Assembly (NCBI GenBank): GCA_027484165.1
Contig: JAIXWH010000107.1
Span: 1-64,000 of the forward strand
Length of the DNA: 64,000 bases
Source of the DNA: Chitinophagaceae bacterium
Lineage (GTDB): Bacteria > Bacteroidota > Bacteroidia > Chitinophagales > Chitinophagaceae
Direction of reading: 5' to 3'
In this document: piece by piece, positions 46,669-56,385 of the stretch
Layout of the letters: every line of letters starts with the position of its first letter
How positions within the stretch are numbered: position 1 is the stretch's first letter
Notes under the pieces: generated by a model
The model's database searches: none
Told to the model about the DNA's origin: nothing
What the model saw: the letters and a program-made list of their open reading frames with translations, nothing else
Position numbers and translations under genes: made by a program

Positions 46669-46992
46669 GTGTGAAAATTATTTTATACAACTTGAAAAAA
46701 CAACATTCAATAAATTCAAACGAGCATTCATCAAAAAATTTCGAATTGCTTTATACATAAAATATATTTTAATTTATACAAATAAATATCATACATATTA
46801 TCAGATTGTTTATAAATTATTACGTCAATGTTAAATCTGTAAAGGGTAAGGATTTTAAATTGACTTAACCACGCTATTTTGATTGAAATCAATAGTTCGT
46901 TACAATTTCTTAACATTAAGGTAATCTATACATAACATAGAATATTAAGAATAGTAGTCAACTCATTTTTTCTTTGCACAAAGTTTATAATC
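46669..46992. promoter_or_regulatory. divergent promoter region upstream of the TonB receptor
   Basis: A 324-base, very AT-rich spacer between divergent start codons. Two TTAAC-type hexamers occur, CTTAACC near 46863 and TTCTTAACATTAAGG at about 46908-46922. A similar TCTTAACA...TTACCATAAC pair precedes the next gene (around 49903-49932). They could be binding sites for a shared regulator. No reading frame here is convincing. Confidence 0.35.
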
Positions 46993-49857
46993 ATGTTCAA
47001 AAAGGTAATTTTATTTCTTTCTTTAGTGCTCTCTATTCTTACATCGTTTGCTCAAAAAGCAAAAATTACCGGAAAAGTATTGAGTAGTAAAACGGGCGAA
47101 CCCCTTATTGGTGCTACAATATCTATCGACGGAAGAAAAAAGGCTGTTCAGTCTGATCAAAACGGAAATTTTTCAATATCAGGGTTGGAAAAGGGTGTTT
47201 ATACATTGACGTGTACTTATGTTTCTTATACAAAAAAATCAATAAATGGAATTTCATTAAAAGAAGATGAGGTACTTACTCAGGATATAGTAATGGATAG
47301 AGCCAGTGATATGAGTTCGGTGGTTATTAAAAGCTCTTCGAGTTCAAATAAACCGAAAGAAACGGTAAGTTCATTATTGGTTGCTCAAAAAAATAGTGCG
47401 AGTGTGAGTGATGGAATTTCAGCTGAAACCATAAAGAGAACACCAGATAAAAATACGGGTGATATCTTAAAAAGAGTAAGTGGTGCAAGTTTACAGGAAG
47501 ATAAGTTTGCTGTGATCAGAGGTCTAAACGACAGGTATAATGCGGCTTATATTAACGGTGCTCCTTTACCTAGTTCAGAGAGTGACAGAAAAGCTTTTGC
47601 TTTTGACGTTTTTCCGTCTAACATGCTAGACAATTTGATTATTTACAAAACTGCTACACCCGATATGCCTGCTGAATTTGCTGGCGGACAAATCGTAATC
47701 AATACCAAAGGAATTCCTTCAGAAAATTTCCAATCATTTAGTATAGGGATGGGATATAACAGCATAGCAACTGCACAACCCAGAAAATATTATGAAAACG
47801 GTCAGTGGGATTTTTTAGGATTAGACAATACAAGAAGACTACCCTCTTCTTTTCCAGACATGAATACCTTTAAATTAATGGGTTTGAATGATAGAATTGC
47901 AATTGCAAGAGGGTTTGGTCCTAAAGATTGGGGTGTATTACAAAAAAACACATTACCTAATACTTCATTACAATATATTATTGGCAGAAATTATCAGAGA
48001 AAAGAGAAGGATTTTTTTGGGATGTTGTTATCTGCATCATATAACAAAACATTTACAAGAAATAAAGGATCCAGAATATTTTATGCACCTGAATATGGAA
48101 ACCAAGCACAGCGAGTTTATGATGAAGAAATATACAACACAAGCACATTGTTGGGATTAATTGCAAATTTCAGTCTAAAGATAAATAACAACAATAACTT
48201 CAGCTTTAAAAATATATTCAGTATTAACTCAGATGATAGAATTACTTTTAGAAATGGGCAAGATGATATTATCAATGAAGCCAGTAGATTCACAAAGTCA
48301 ACTGTATTTGCTTTCACAAGCAATAAAATATTTTCTACCCAGTTAATTGGCGAACATTATCAACCTGTTACTAAAATAAAATTTAATTGGATTGCATCTT
48401 ATTCAAACATTTCAAGAGATATTCCTGCTTTGAGAAGAATGGTGTATGATAGTATTGAAGGAAACTCATTTTCAGAAGCAAAATTATTTAGTACAAGTCC
48501 TGTTGATAATGATAATACGGCGGGACTTACTTTTTACTCTACTAACAAAGAACAATTAAAAAACATAAAAGCCGACATCTCAAGAGTCATTAAATTTTCA
48601 AAAGATTTTCAATCAACAATTAAAATAGGAGGTTATTATCAAACAAGAAATAGAGCCTTTAATCCTAGATTGTTAGCATTTCACAGCTACAACTTAAATA
48701 CTTTTGATTTGTCAATATTAAGAATGACTCCTGATAAGATATTAAATTATGTAGGAAATGTTGGACCAGGCAAAACAGGATTAGTGTTAACGGATATTAC
48801 TGAAATGAGAGATATTTATAATGCCGAAACAAGACTATTTTCATATTATGCAATGGCTGATCAGAGGTACAAGTCAATAAGATTAATTTATGGTGTAAGG
48901 GTTGAGGATTTCAACCAGAGATTAAACGCAGATTTTAATAGTTTTACACCTGTGAGAATAAATACAAATAAAACTGACATGCTACCTTCATTAAATTTTG
49001 TTTATTCAATCAATAATAAACAAAATTTGAGATTGTCTTATTCTAAAACAGTTAATAGACCTGAATTTAGAGAGTTGGCTCCGTTCCTGTTTCGTGATTA
49101 CACCATAAAATATGCAGTTTTTGGTGATACCACTTTAAGAAGGGCATTAATTGAAAATTATGATTTAAGATACGAGTTTTTTCCAGGCAAGGCACAATTG
49201 CTATCTGTTTCAGGGTTCTATAAAAAATTCACAGACCCTATAGAGTTAATCTCTGTTACCAATCAGGTGAGAACATTATCTTATACTAACACTCCCTCTG
49301 CAACAATTTTGGGTGCAGAATTTGAAATAAGATTATTGTTAGGCAATGTATTAAAATCTGCTAGCTCATCGCTACTTAACAAACTTACTATTTTCAGTAA
49401 CTACACTATTATAAGGTCAAAAGTGAATATAAAGGTAACTGATACTACCAATTTTTATTATAAAGGGGGACGTGTAATGCAAGGACAATCTCCTTATGTG
49501 TTAAATGCAGGGATAACCTATCAGGATGATGAAAAAAATCTCTCATCAACACTTTCTATCAACAGATGCGGTCAACGTATATTTTTAGCAAGTAATGGAG
49601 ATGCGTTACAGTCTGGAGAATTGATAGAACCCAACCTTTGGGAAAACGGAAGAACGCTTATTGACTTTCAAATCACTAAAGCTTTTCCAAAGAAGAATAT
49701 TGATTTAAAGTTGAATATTAGGGATTTGCTTGCTCAAAAGCTTATTTTCTTTGAAGATATCAACAATAATAAAAAGTACGATAAGGGTACAGATGGATTA
49801 AGATCGTCTTCATCGTTTGGACGTGTAGTAACTTTTTCTTTTACTTATAAGTTTTAA
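46993..49857 (+). CDS. TonB-dependent outer-membrane receptor
   Basis: A 954-residue receptor with a signal peptide (ending LTSFAQ). It has a carboxypeptidase-regulatory-like domain (about 23-110: KITGKVLSSKTGEPLIGATIS), a plug domain (about 125-235: KRTPDKNTGDILKRVSGAS, FAVIRGLNDRYNAAYING) and a beta-barrel ending FGRVVTFSFTYKF. It lacks the SusC signature, and no SusD gene follows, so it is not a classical polysaccharide system. The next gene encodes a huge T9SS protein, followed by ppx/ppk1 on the other strand. A phosphate- or nucleotide-related ligand is possible but is inference. Confidence 0.93.
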   Translation: MFKKVILFLSLVLSILTSFAQKAKITGKVLSSKTGEPLIGATISIDGRKKAVQSDQNGNFSISGLEKGVYTLTCTYVSYTKKSINGISLKEDEVLTQDIVMDRASDMSSVVIKSSSSSNKPKETVSSLLVAQKNSASVSDGISAETIKRTPDKNTGDILKRVSGASLQEDKFAVIRGLNDRYNAAYINGAPLPSSESDRKAFAFDVFPSNMLDNLIIYKTATPDMPAEFAGGQIVINTKGIPSENFQSFSIGMGYNSIATAQPRKYYENGQWDFLGLDNTRRLPSSFPDMNTFKLMGLNDRIAIARGFGPKDWGVLQKNTLPNTSLQYIIGRNYQRKEKDFFGMLLSASYNKTFTRNKGSRIFYAPEYGNQAQRVYDEEIYNTSTLLGLIANFSLKINNNNNFSFKNIFSINSDDRITFRNGQDDIINEASRFTKSTVFAFTSNKIFSTQLIGEHYQPVTKIKFNWIASYSNISRDIPALRRMVYDSIEGNSFSEAKLFSTSPVDNDNTAGLTFYSTNKEQLKNIKADISRVIKFSKDFQSTIKIGGYYQTRNRAFNPRLLAFHSYNLNTFDLSILRMTPDKILNYVGNVGPGKTGLVLTDITEMRDIYNAETRLFSYYAMADQRYKSIRLIYGVRVEDFNQRLNADFNSFTPVRINTNKTDMLPSLNFVYSINNKQNLRLSYSKTVNRPEFRELAPFLFRDYTIKYAVFGDTTLRRALIENYDLRYEFFPGKAQLLSVSGFYKKFTDPIELISVTNQVRTLSYTNTPSATILGAEFEIRLLLGNVLKSASSSLLNKLTIFSNYTIIRSKVNIKVTDTTNFYYKGGRVMQGQSPYVLNAGITYQDDEKNLSSTLSINRCGQRIFLASNGDALQSGELIEPNLWENGRTLIDFQITKAFPKKNIDLKLNIRDLLAQKLIFFEDINNNKKYDKGTDGLRSSSSFGRVVTFSFTYKF

Positions 49858-49892
49858 GTCTCCCCAGTGTGTTCCAACACCCTGAGGGGACT
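49857..49892 (+). terminator. stem-loop after the TonB receptor gene
   Basis: The bases around CTCCCCAGTGTG and CACCCTGAGGGG can pair, with TTCCAA as the loop, starting at the receptor stop codon. Two bulges interrupt the stem and no T-run follows, so this may be a weak terminator or an mRNA-stability hairpin rather than a strong stop. Confidence 0.5.
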
Positions 49893-50002
49893 GGTAACAT
49901 TCTCTTAACAAATACATAATCTTACCATAACAATTTCTACAAGTTCAGGTAACCTTAGCTTCTAATATTTGCATTGCCATTTTTAAACCGGCGTAAATAA
50001 TC

Positions 50003-53000
50003 ATGAAAAAAATTTTATCACTTCTCGCATTGTTGATAGTTGTATTAACTACCAATGCGCAAAACCCCTTCTTTCAGGTGGTTAATTACAGAGGAGCTTT
50101 CGCTCCCGCTCCAGCTTCTCCTTGGACAGAAGGTTGGACAAATTGGAATCCACAACGTGTGGTTTATCCTGCAATAACTGATACCGTTAGAGGTAACATT
50201 ACTGCAAACACAACTTGGACAAGTAACAAAACTTACTGTATTTCAGGTTTAGTGTATGTTAAAGGTGCTACTTTAACTATTCAACCAGGTACGATTATTC
50301 GTGGGGATTCTTCTATCAAGAATTCATCATTGATTATCACTAAAGGTGCTAAAATTAATGCTGTTGGTACCTCAACTAATCCAATTGTGTTTACTTCAAG
50401 TAAAGACACTGGATCAAGACAAGTTGGAGATTGGGGAGGCATAATTATTTTAGGAAAATCTACTCTTAACCTTGCTGGTGGTAAAGCTAACATTGAAGGT
50501 ATTGCAACTTCAACAGATACTGAATATGGTGGTGCAACAAGTCCCGATGATAACGATAATTCAGGTAATTTAAAATATGTTCGTATCGAATACGGAGGAT
50601 ACCAATTTGAAACAGATAAAGAAATAAATGGTTTAACTCTAGGTGCTGTAGGAAGAAACACAACTATAGACTATGTACAATGTTCTTACATTAATGATGA
50701 TGCGTTTGAATGGTTTGGTGGAACTGTAAATTGTGCTCACCTTGTAGCTTACAAATGTGTGGATGATAATTTTGATACAGATAATGGATTTTCTGGATCA
50801 GTTCAATTTTGTTTGGGTGTAAGAGATCCAAATCTCTCTGATCAATCCGCTTCATCAACTTCAGAAGGTTTTGAATCTGATAATGATGCAAATAGTTCAA
50901 ATAATGCACCTAAAACCAGCTGTGTTTTTAGTAACGTTACTGATATATCAGGATTTTTAGGAACAAGAAATAGTTCTTATGGTACATCATTTAAATTCAG
51001 AAGAGGTGCACGTCTTCGTAGAAATTCTGAAATTAAAGTTTTAAACAGCATTTTTATGGATGCTCCTTATGGAGTAATGATTGATGGTGCTCCTTGTCGC
51101 GCAAACTTACAAACCGGCAAAACTGTTTTCAAAAATAACATCGTTGCAGGAAATTTGCTAGCAGTTGACCCTGCAACAGCTGGTTATGCAACAGTTAAAG
51201 ATTCATTATTTACTGCTTCTATGTTTAGTAATGATTCATCTGTATCAACAAGAGGAATCTTGGCTAATCCTTACGATACTTTACTAAATTTCAATCCAGA
51301 TTTTCGTCCAGCATCTGGTTCATTAGCTAGGTCTAATGTTAATTTTACTGATGCAGCGTTTAATAATCGTAAAATCGTAGTTACTTCTTCATCTTTTGTA
51401 AAAGAAGTAACTTATCGTGGTGCATTTGCTCCTTCACCATCTGCAATGTGGACTGATGGTTGGGCTAATTGGGATCCAAAACGTACAGTTTATCCTAATG
51501 CAACTGATACAATCAGAGGAACAATAACAACAAATACAACATGGACTGCAAACAAGACTTACTGCCTTTCAGGTTTAGTGTATGTTGCAGCAGGTGTAAC
51601 TTTAACAATTCAACCAGGTACAATTGTTCGTGGCGATACTTCTGTTGGTAATAGTAACTCAGCATTAATTATTACTAGAAATGCAAAATTAAATGCAATA
51701 GGAACAGCTGATAGTGCAATTGTATTTACTTCAGGTAAAGACACTGCAACTAGAGGATTAGGTGATTGGGGTGGTATCATTTTATTAGGAAGAGCTTCTT
51801 ATAACGGACCTGGTGGAGTGGCAAATATCGAAGGAATTGCTAATTCAACAAATACCGAATTTGGTGGTGGTGCAACTCCTAATGATGATGACAATTCTGG
51901 TACTTTAAAATATGTACGTATTGAATTCGGCGGCTACGTATTTGATACAGATAAAGAAATCAATGGATTAACAATGGGTGCTGTTGGACGTGGAACTACA
52001 ATTGACTATGTTCAATGTTCATTCGTTAATGATGATGCATTTGAGTGGTTTGGTGGAACTGTAAATTGTGCTCACCTAGTTGCTTACAGATGTTTGGATG
52101 ATAACTTTGATACAGATAATGGTTTCTCTGGTTCTGTTCAATTTGGATTAGGAGTAAGAGATCCATTAATTTCTGATCAATCAGCTTCATCAACTTCAGA
52201 GGGTTTTGAATCTGATAATGATGCAGCAGGATCATCTAATTTACCTCAAACTAGTGCATTGTTCACTAATATCACTGATATCTCTGCATACAGAGGAGGA
52301 ACTAAAGTATTTCCATTTCCTACTACTTTCAAATTCAGAAGAAGTGCTCGTATCCGCAGAAACTCAGCATTGAAAGTATTTAACAGTATATTCATGGATG
52401 CTCCTTATGGCGTATTTATTGATGGTAATCCTTGTCGCGCTAACTTACAAAACGGCAAAACTAAGTTTAAAAATAACTTAATTGCAGGTTCATTGTTAGC
52501 TACTGAAATAGGAACATTAAATTCAGTGAGAGATTCTTTATTTGGAAGTGGTACAGGATTATTTAAAAATGATTCATTAACTACAACTACTGGCGTTTTG
52601 GTAACTCCATACGATTACACTTCTCCTGATTATCGTCCAGTATTAAGTGGATTAGGTAATTTAAATGCTTCATTTACTGATACTGCGTTTACTGGTTTAA
52701 TCGCTCCATGCGATGCAGTAAATGCTCCGGGTTCAATGTCGGGCGCATCTAATATTTCAGGATGTTCAAATCCTCAAACTTATAGCATTCCTGCTATTTC
52801 AAATGCTTCATCTTACTTTTGGTCTGTACCATCAGGAGCGACTATCGTTACTGGTCAAGGAACAAGAACAATCACAGTTAATTTCACTTCAACCTTAGCT
52901 GCAACATGGACAGGTACTATTTCTGTTGTTGGTAAAAATGATTGTGGCAACAATTCTGTAGCTTCTACATTAAATTTAAGAAAAGTAACTTTAGGAGTAC

Positions 53001-55237
53001 CAGGTACAATTGCTGTTCCTACTGCATTCGCAACTAGCGTTTGTACTTTAGTAGGAAAAGATACTTCAATTACTTATTCAGTAACTGCAGTTGCAGGAGC
53101 TACTAATTATGCTTGGACTAAACCTGCAAATACAACTATTATTTCAGGTCAAGGTACAAACTCAATTACTTTGAAATTCTCATCAGGATATACTACTGCA
53201 ACAGCAGGCGATACCTTACGTTTGGTAGTAACCTCAAGTTGTTCTACAGCTGTTGTACAGAAATTAGCAATCAAAGCTGTATTACCGGCTGTTCCAGCAA
53301 GTATCACTGCTACCGTGGTTAGTGGTCTTACTTGTCAATCTAGAATAATCCGCTATAGTGCTCCAGCATTAGTAGCTCCAGCTACAGGTTATCAATGGCA
53401 AATGCCTTCAGGTTCAAGTTTAGCAACTACTGCTCTTCTTGATTCAGGTGTTTTGTCTGGTCCAAATGCTAGATATATCACAGTTAAATTTACAAGTGAT
53501 GCAGCAGCAGGTGCTAATGATAGTATCAAAGTTGCATTTACTTCTGCTTGTGGAAATACAGCATTTACCCGTTTGAAATTAGCAATCACTGCATTGTCAG
53601 CTCCTGCAGTTCCAGCTAGTATAACTGCAACAGCAGTTGCACCTACTACTTGTGGAGCAAGAGTATATCGTTATGCAGCACCAGCAATACCAACTTCTAC
53701 AACTGCTCCAGCAATTACTGGATATGAGTGGAGTTTACCAACTGGATCTAGTTTAGCTGCTTCAGCAATTTTGGATTCAGGCGATTTAAGTGGTGCATCT
53801 GCAAGAGTTATCAAAGTTAAATTTGAAAATGATGCAGCAGCTGGTGCGAATGATAGTATTAGAGTTCGTTACACATATGCTTGCGGAACATCAGCAAACA
53901 AAGCTCTTAAATTAGCAATCACTGCATTGGCAGCTCCTGCAGCTCCAGCTGCTATAACTGCAACAGCTGTTGCACCTACTGCTTGTGGAGCAAGAGTATA
54001 TCGTTATGCAGCACCAGCAATACCAACTTCTGCAACTGCTCCAGCAGTTACTGGATACGAGTGGAGTTTACCAACTGGATCTAGTTTAGCTGCTTCAGCA
54101 ACTTTGGATTCAGGCGTTTTAAGTGGTGCATCTGCAAGATTTATCACAGTTAAATTTGCAAGTGATGCAGCAGCGGGAGCGAACGATAGTATTAGAGTTC
54201 GTTACACATATGCTTGCGGAACAACAGCAAACAAAGCTCTTAAATTAGCAATCGTTGCATTGGGAGCTCCTGCAGTTCCAGCTAGTATTACTGCAACAGC
54301 TGTTGCTACTAATGTTTGCGGAGAAAGAGTATATCGTTATGCAGCACCAGCAATACCAACTTCTACAACTGCTCCAGCAGTTACTGGATACGAGTGGAGT
54401 TTACCAACTGGATCTAGTTTAGCTGCTTCAGCAACTTTGGATTCAGGTGATTTAAGTGGTGCATCTGCAAGATTTATCAAAGTTAAATTTGCAAGTGATG
54501 CAGCTGCGGGTGCAAACGATAGTATTAGAGTTCGTTACACATATGCTTGCGGAACAACAGCAAATAAAGCTCTTAAATTAGCAATTACTGCATTGGCAGC
54601 TCCTGCAGCTCCAACTGCTATAACTGCAACTGTAGTTAATTCAACTGCTTGTGGAGCAAGAGTATATCGTTATGCAGCACCAGCAATACCAACAACAATT
54701 CCAGCAATTACTGGATATGAGTGGAGTTTACCAACTGGATCTAGTTTAGCTGCTTCAGCAACTTTGGATTCAGGTGAATTAAGTGGTGAAGTTGCAAGAT
54801 ATATCAAAGTTAAATTTACAAGTAATGCAGCTGCGGGTGCAAACGACAGTATAAGAGTTCGTTACACATATGCTTGCGGAACATCAGCAAACAAAGCAGC
54901 TAAATTGGCAATCACTGCTTTAAATTGTGCAGGCAATGTACCAGCAATCACTAAAGCAGTTAATAACAATGTTTCAACTGAAAAAACAATGTTATACCCT
55001 AATCCAAACAATGGTATTTTCACTTTAAATGTAACAACAGGTAAATTTGAAAATGCTAAAGCAACAATTCAAATTGTTGATGTGATGGGTAAAATGGTTT
55101 ATCAAACTAATGCAGTTGTAAACAACGGAATTTTGAACTCTAGAATTAATAATTATAATTTGTCTAATGGTATTTATACTGTTAGATACACAATTGGATC
55201 AGTTACTAATACTGTGAAAATGGTGGTTCAAAAATAG
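50003..55237 (+). CDS. giant T9SS type A protein: duplicated beta-helix-like domain plus tandem PKD-like repeats
   Basis: A 1744-residue protein with a signal peptide (ending LTTNAQNP). Two homologous domains of about 440 residues (about 26-465 and 468-900) each contain a YRGAFAP start, a TIQPGTIxRGD turn and VGDWGGIIILGK. Both also have FEWFGGTVNCAHLVAY, FDTDNGFSGSVQF and STSEGFESDND. The repeated short strands suggest a right-handed beta-helix. Two PKD-like units follow (about 905-1095), then five units of about 110 residues (about 1096-1640). The type A T9SS tail ends the protein (about 1660-1744: MLYPNPNNGIFTLNV). Its pairing with the TonB receptor upstream suggests a surface complex; the ligand is unknown. 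Confidence 0.88.
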   Translation: MKKILSLLALLIVVLTTNAQNPFFQVVNYRGAFAPAPASPWTEGWTNWNPQRVVYPAITDTVRGNITANTTWTSNKTYCISGLVYVKGATLTIQPGTIIRGDSSIKNSSLIITKGAKINAVGTSTNPIVFTSSKDTGSRQVGDWGGIIILGKSTLNLAGGKANIEGIATSTDTEYGGATSPDDNDNSGNLKYVRIEYGGYQFETDKEINGLTLGAVGRNTTIDYVQCSYINDDAFEWFGGTVNCAHLVAYKCVDDNFDTDNGFSGSVQFCLGVRDPNLSDQSASSTSEGFESDNDANSSNNAPKTSCVFSNVTDISGFLGTRNSSYGTSFKFRRGARLRRNSEIKVLNSIFMDAPYGVMIDGAPCRANLQTGKTVFKNNIVAGNLLAVDPATAGYATVKDSLFTASMFSNDSSVSTRGILANPYDTLLNFNPDFRPASGSLARSNVNFTDAAFNNRKIVVTSSSFVKEVTYRGAFAPSPSAMWTDGWANWDPKRTVYPNATDTIRGTITTNTTWTANKTYCLSGLVYVAAGVTLTIQPGTIVRGDTSVGNSNSALIITRNAKLNAIGTADSAIVFTSGKDTATRGLGDWGGIILLGRASYNGPGGVANIEGIANSTNTEFGGGATPNDDDNSGTLKYVRIEFGGYVFDTDKEINGLTMGAVGRGTTIDYVQCSFVNDDAFEWFGGTVNCAHLVAYRCLDDNFDTDNGFSGSVQFGLGVRDPLISDQSASSTSEGFESDNDAAGSSNLPQTSALFTNITDISAYRGGTKVFPFPTTFKFRRSARIRRNSALKVFNSIFMDAPYGVFIDGNPCRANLQNGKTKFKNNLIAGSLLATEIGTLNSVRDSLFGSGTGLFKNDSLTTTTGVLVTPYDYTSPDYRPVLSGLGNLNASFTDTAFTGLIAPCDAVNAPGSMSGASNISGCSNPQTYSIPAISNASSYFWSVPSGATIVTGQGTRTITVNFTSTLAATWTGTISVVGKNDCGNNSVASTLNLRKVTLGVPGTIAVPTAFATSVCTLVGKDTSITYSVTAVAGATNYAWTKPANTTIISGQGTNSITLKFSSGYTTATAGDTLRLVVTSSCSTAVVQKLAIKAVLPAVPASITATVVSGLTCQSRIIRYSAPALVAPATGYQWQMPSGSSLATTALLDSGVLSGPNARYITVKFTSDAAAGANDSIKVAFTSACGNTAFTRLKLAITALSAPAVPASITATAVAPTTCGARVYRYAAPAIPTSTTAPAITGYEWSLPTGSSLAASAILDSGDLSGASARVIKVKFENDAAAGANDSIRVRYTYACGTSANKALKLAITALAAPAAPAAITATAVAPTACGARVYRYAAPAIPTSATAPAVTGYEWSLPTGSSLAASATLDSGVLSGASARFITVKFASDAAAGANDSIRVRYTYACGTTANKALKLAIVALGAPAVPASITATAVATNVCGERVYRYAAPAIPTSTTAPAVTGYEWSLPTGSSLAASATLDSGDLSGASARFIKVKFASDAAAGANDSIRVRYTYACGTTANKALKLAITALAAPAAPTAITATVVNSTACGARVYRYAAPAIPTTIPAITGYEWSLPTGSSLAASATLDSGELSGEVARYIKVKFTSNAAAGANDSIRVRYTYACGTSANKAAKLAITALNCAGNVPAITKAVNNNVSTEKTMLYPNPNNGIFTLNVTTGKFENAKATIQIVDVMGKMVYQTNAVVNNGILNSRINNYNLSNGIYTVRYTIGSVTNTVKMVVQK
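53290..54928 (+). repeat. five tandem coding repeats of about 330 bp
   Basis: In-frame repeats inside the 50003-55237 gene. The first unit is divergent. Units 2-5 are nearly identical, sharing RVYRYAAPAIPTS, TGYEWSLPTGSSLAAS, LDSGxLSG and GANDSIRVRYTYACGT. The near identity points to recent unequal crossing-over or conversion. They are Ala/Ser/Thr-rich PKD-like units with two Cys each. Confidence 0.88.
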
Positions 55238-55260
55238 TTTACTCTTGTGTATTGGTTAAG

Positions 55261-55288
55261 AGAAGGGGTCGCATTTGCGACCCCTTCT
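55261..55288. terminator. strong hairpin terminator after the 50003 gene
   Basis: A perfect inverted repeat with 13-base arms (AGAAGGGGTCGCA and its complement) around TT, located 23 bases after the stop codon. GC-rich arms flanked by A- and T-rich ends fit an intrinsic terminator. Confidence 0.85.
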
Positions 55289-55310
55289 TATTTGCAAGTT
55301 GAATTTATAA

Positions 55311-55390
55311 AGTTATAGTTAGAATAAGATCAGTTTTTAATACTAATAATGTTGGTTCAAAAAAAATATTAACTCTTTTTATTGATAAAG
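55311..55390 (+). repeat. decayed duplicate of the preceding gene's 3' end
   Basis: This spacer resembles about 55178-55260. GATCAGTTxxTAATACT, then GGTTCAAAAAxA, then a second hairpin after about 40 bases, follow in the same order as the last codons, stop and terminator of the 50003 gene. The frame is broken. It is either a tandem duplicate or the remnant of a paralogous T9SS gene. Confidence 0.6.
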
Positions 55391-55420
55391 AAAAGGGCTC
55401 ACAAATTTGTGAGCCCTTTT
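55391..55420. terminator. perfect bidirectional hairpin terminator
   Basis: A perfect 30-base palindrome with 15-base arms (AAAAGGGCTCACAAA and its complement). A-rich and T-rich ends on both sides make it suitable for stopping the 50003 transcript and the convergent ppx transcript, whose stop codon is 20 bases away. Confidence 0.9.
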
Positions 55421-55439
55421 CAATTTAAATCCTTCTAAC

Positions 55440-56321
55440 TTACTGATGAATTTCTTCCCACAAATGATGAATTAATCCATCTGCTAATCCAATTTTTGGA
55501 ACATAGATTTCTTCACAACCAACCCATCTCATCGCATTAATATAGATCTGTAAAGCTGGTACAATTACATCTGCTCTGTCTTCTCTTAAATTATAATTTA
55601 TGATTCTTTCTGATACTGTAAAAGAGTTTAATTCCTTATAATAATCTCTCAATAAATCAATGTGTAAAGGTTTACCATCTTTCTTCTTACTCATTGAAAA
55701 GATCTTATTGATATTTCCACCACTTCCAATTCCAATAATATCTTTATGTCCTTTGGTAGCAATTTTTATCTCTTCTTTCATCTCGTCCCAATCATCAGCC
55801 TCAATTTTGTTTTTGAGTAATCTGATAGTTCCAATGTTGAATGATTTATTAAATGTGAGCTGTCCATTTCCAAAAATTGAAATTTCTGTACTTCCGCCTC
55901 CAACATCAATATACATGTAGCTATGGTCCTTGTCTAAATATTCTGCAATGTGATTTTCATAAACAATTAAGGCTTCCATTTCACCGGATATTACTTCAAT
56001 ATCCAATCCCGTTTCTTTTTTTATAATGGAAAGAATTTTCTGAGCGTTCTCGGCATCACGCATTGCACTAGTTGCACAGGCTTTGATTTGAGTAATCTTA
56101 TAAGCATTGATTAAATGACGAAAAGACTTTAAAGTTTGAATTAACATTTCTGTTTTTTCAGAAGAAATATTTTTAGATTCAAACACATCAAACCCTAAAC
56201 GTATAGGAACTCTGAATAAGTTAAGTTTATTGAAATGTGGACTTTCCCCTTTAGACCCTATTACTTCAGTAATTAAAAGCCTTGCCGCATTACTACCTAT
56301 ATCAATTGCTGCTAATTTCAA
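55440..56321 (-). CDS. Ppx/GppA-type exopolyphosphatase, TTG start
   Basis: A 293-residue ASKHA-fold phosphatase. It has the phosphate-1 loop AAIDIGSNAARLLI, the adenosine/phosphate region YIDVGGGSTEISIF and IIGIGSGGNINKIF. It corresponds to the two N-terminal lobes only, the short form common in Bacteroidota. The C-terminal HD-like extension of long Ppx proteins is absent. It would hydrolyse polyphosphate or pppGpp. TTG at 56321 precedes KLAAIDIG, with no ATG nearby. It is downstream of the polyphosphate kinase gene (gap 64 bases), so synthesis and breakdown enzymes share one operon. Confidence 0.92.
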   Translation of the reverse strand: MKLAAIDIGSNAARLLITEVIGSKGESPHFNKLNLFRVPIRLGFDVFESKNISSEKTEMLIQTLKSFRHLINAYKITQIKACATSAMRDAENAQKILSIIKKETGLDIEVISGEMEALIVYENHIAEYLDKDHSYMYIDVGGGSTEISIFGNGQLTFNKSFNIGTIRLLKNKIEADDWDEMKEEIKIATKGHKDIIGIGSGGNINKIFSMSKKKDGKPLHIDLLRDYYKELNSFTVSERIINYNLREDRADVIVPALQIYINAMRWVGCEEIYVPKIGLADGLIHHLWEEIHQ

Positions 56322-56385
56322 TTTTTAAGTATAAAAAAGTATCTGCAAATTTCAGATAAATTAATCAAAATAAATAAAATAGTTA

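Noticed and set aside
46731-46916. Minus-strand 61-codon frame in the spacer before the TonB receptor
   Set aside because: Composition follows the AT-rich background (Ile/Tyr/Lys-rich), no motif was seen, and it occupies a divergent promoter region.
50281-52235. Minus-strand frames opposite the duplicated beta-helix-like domains
   Set aside because: The two similar antisense frames (around 50691-50909 and 52026-52235) simply mirror the domain duplication in the real gene.
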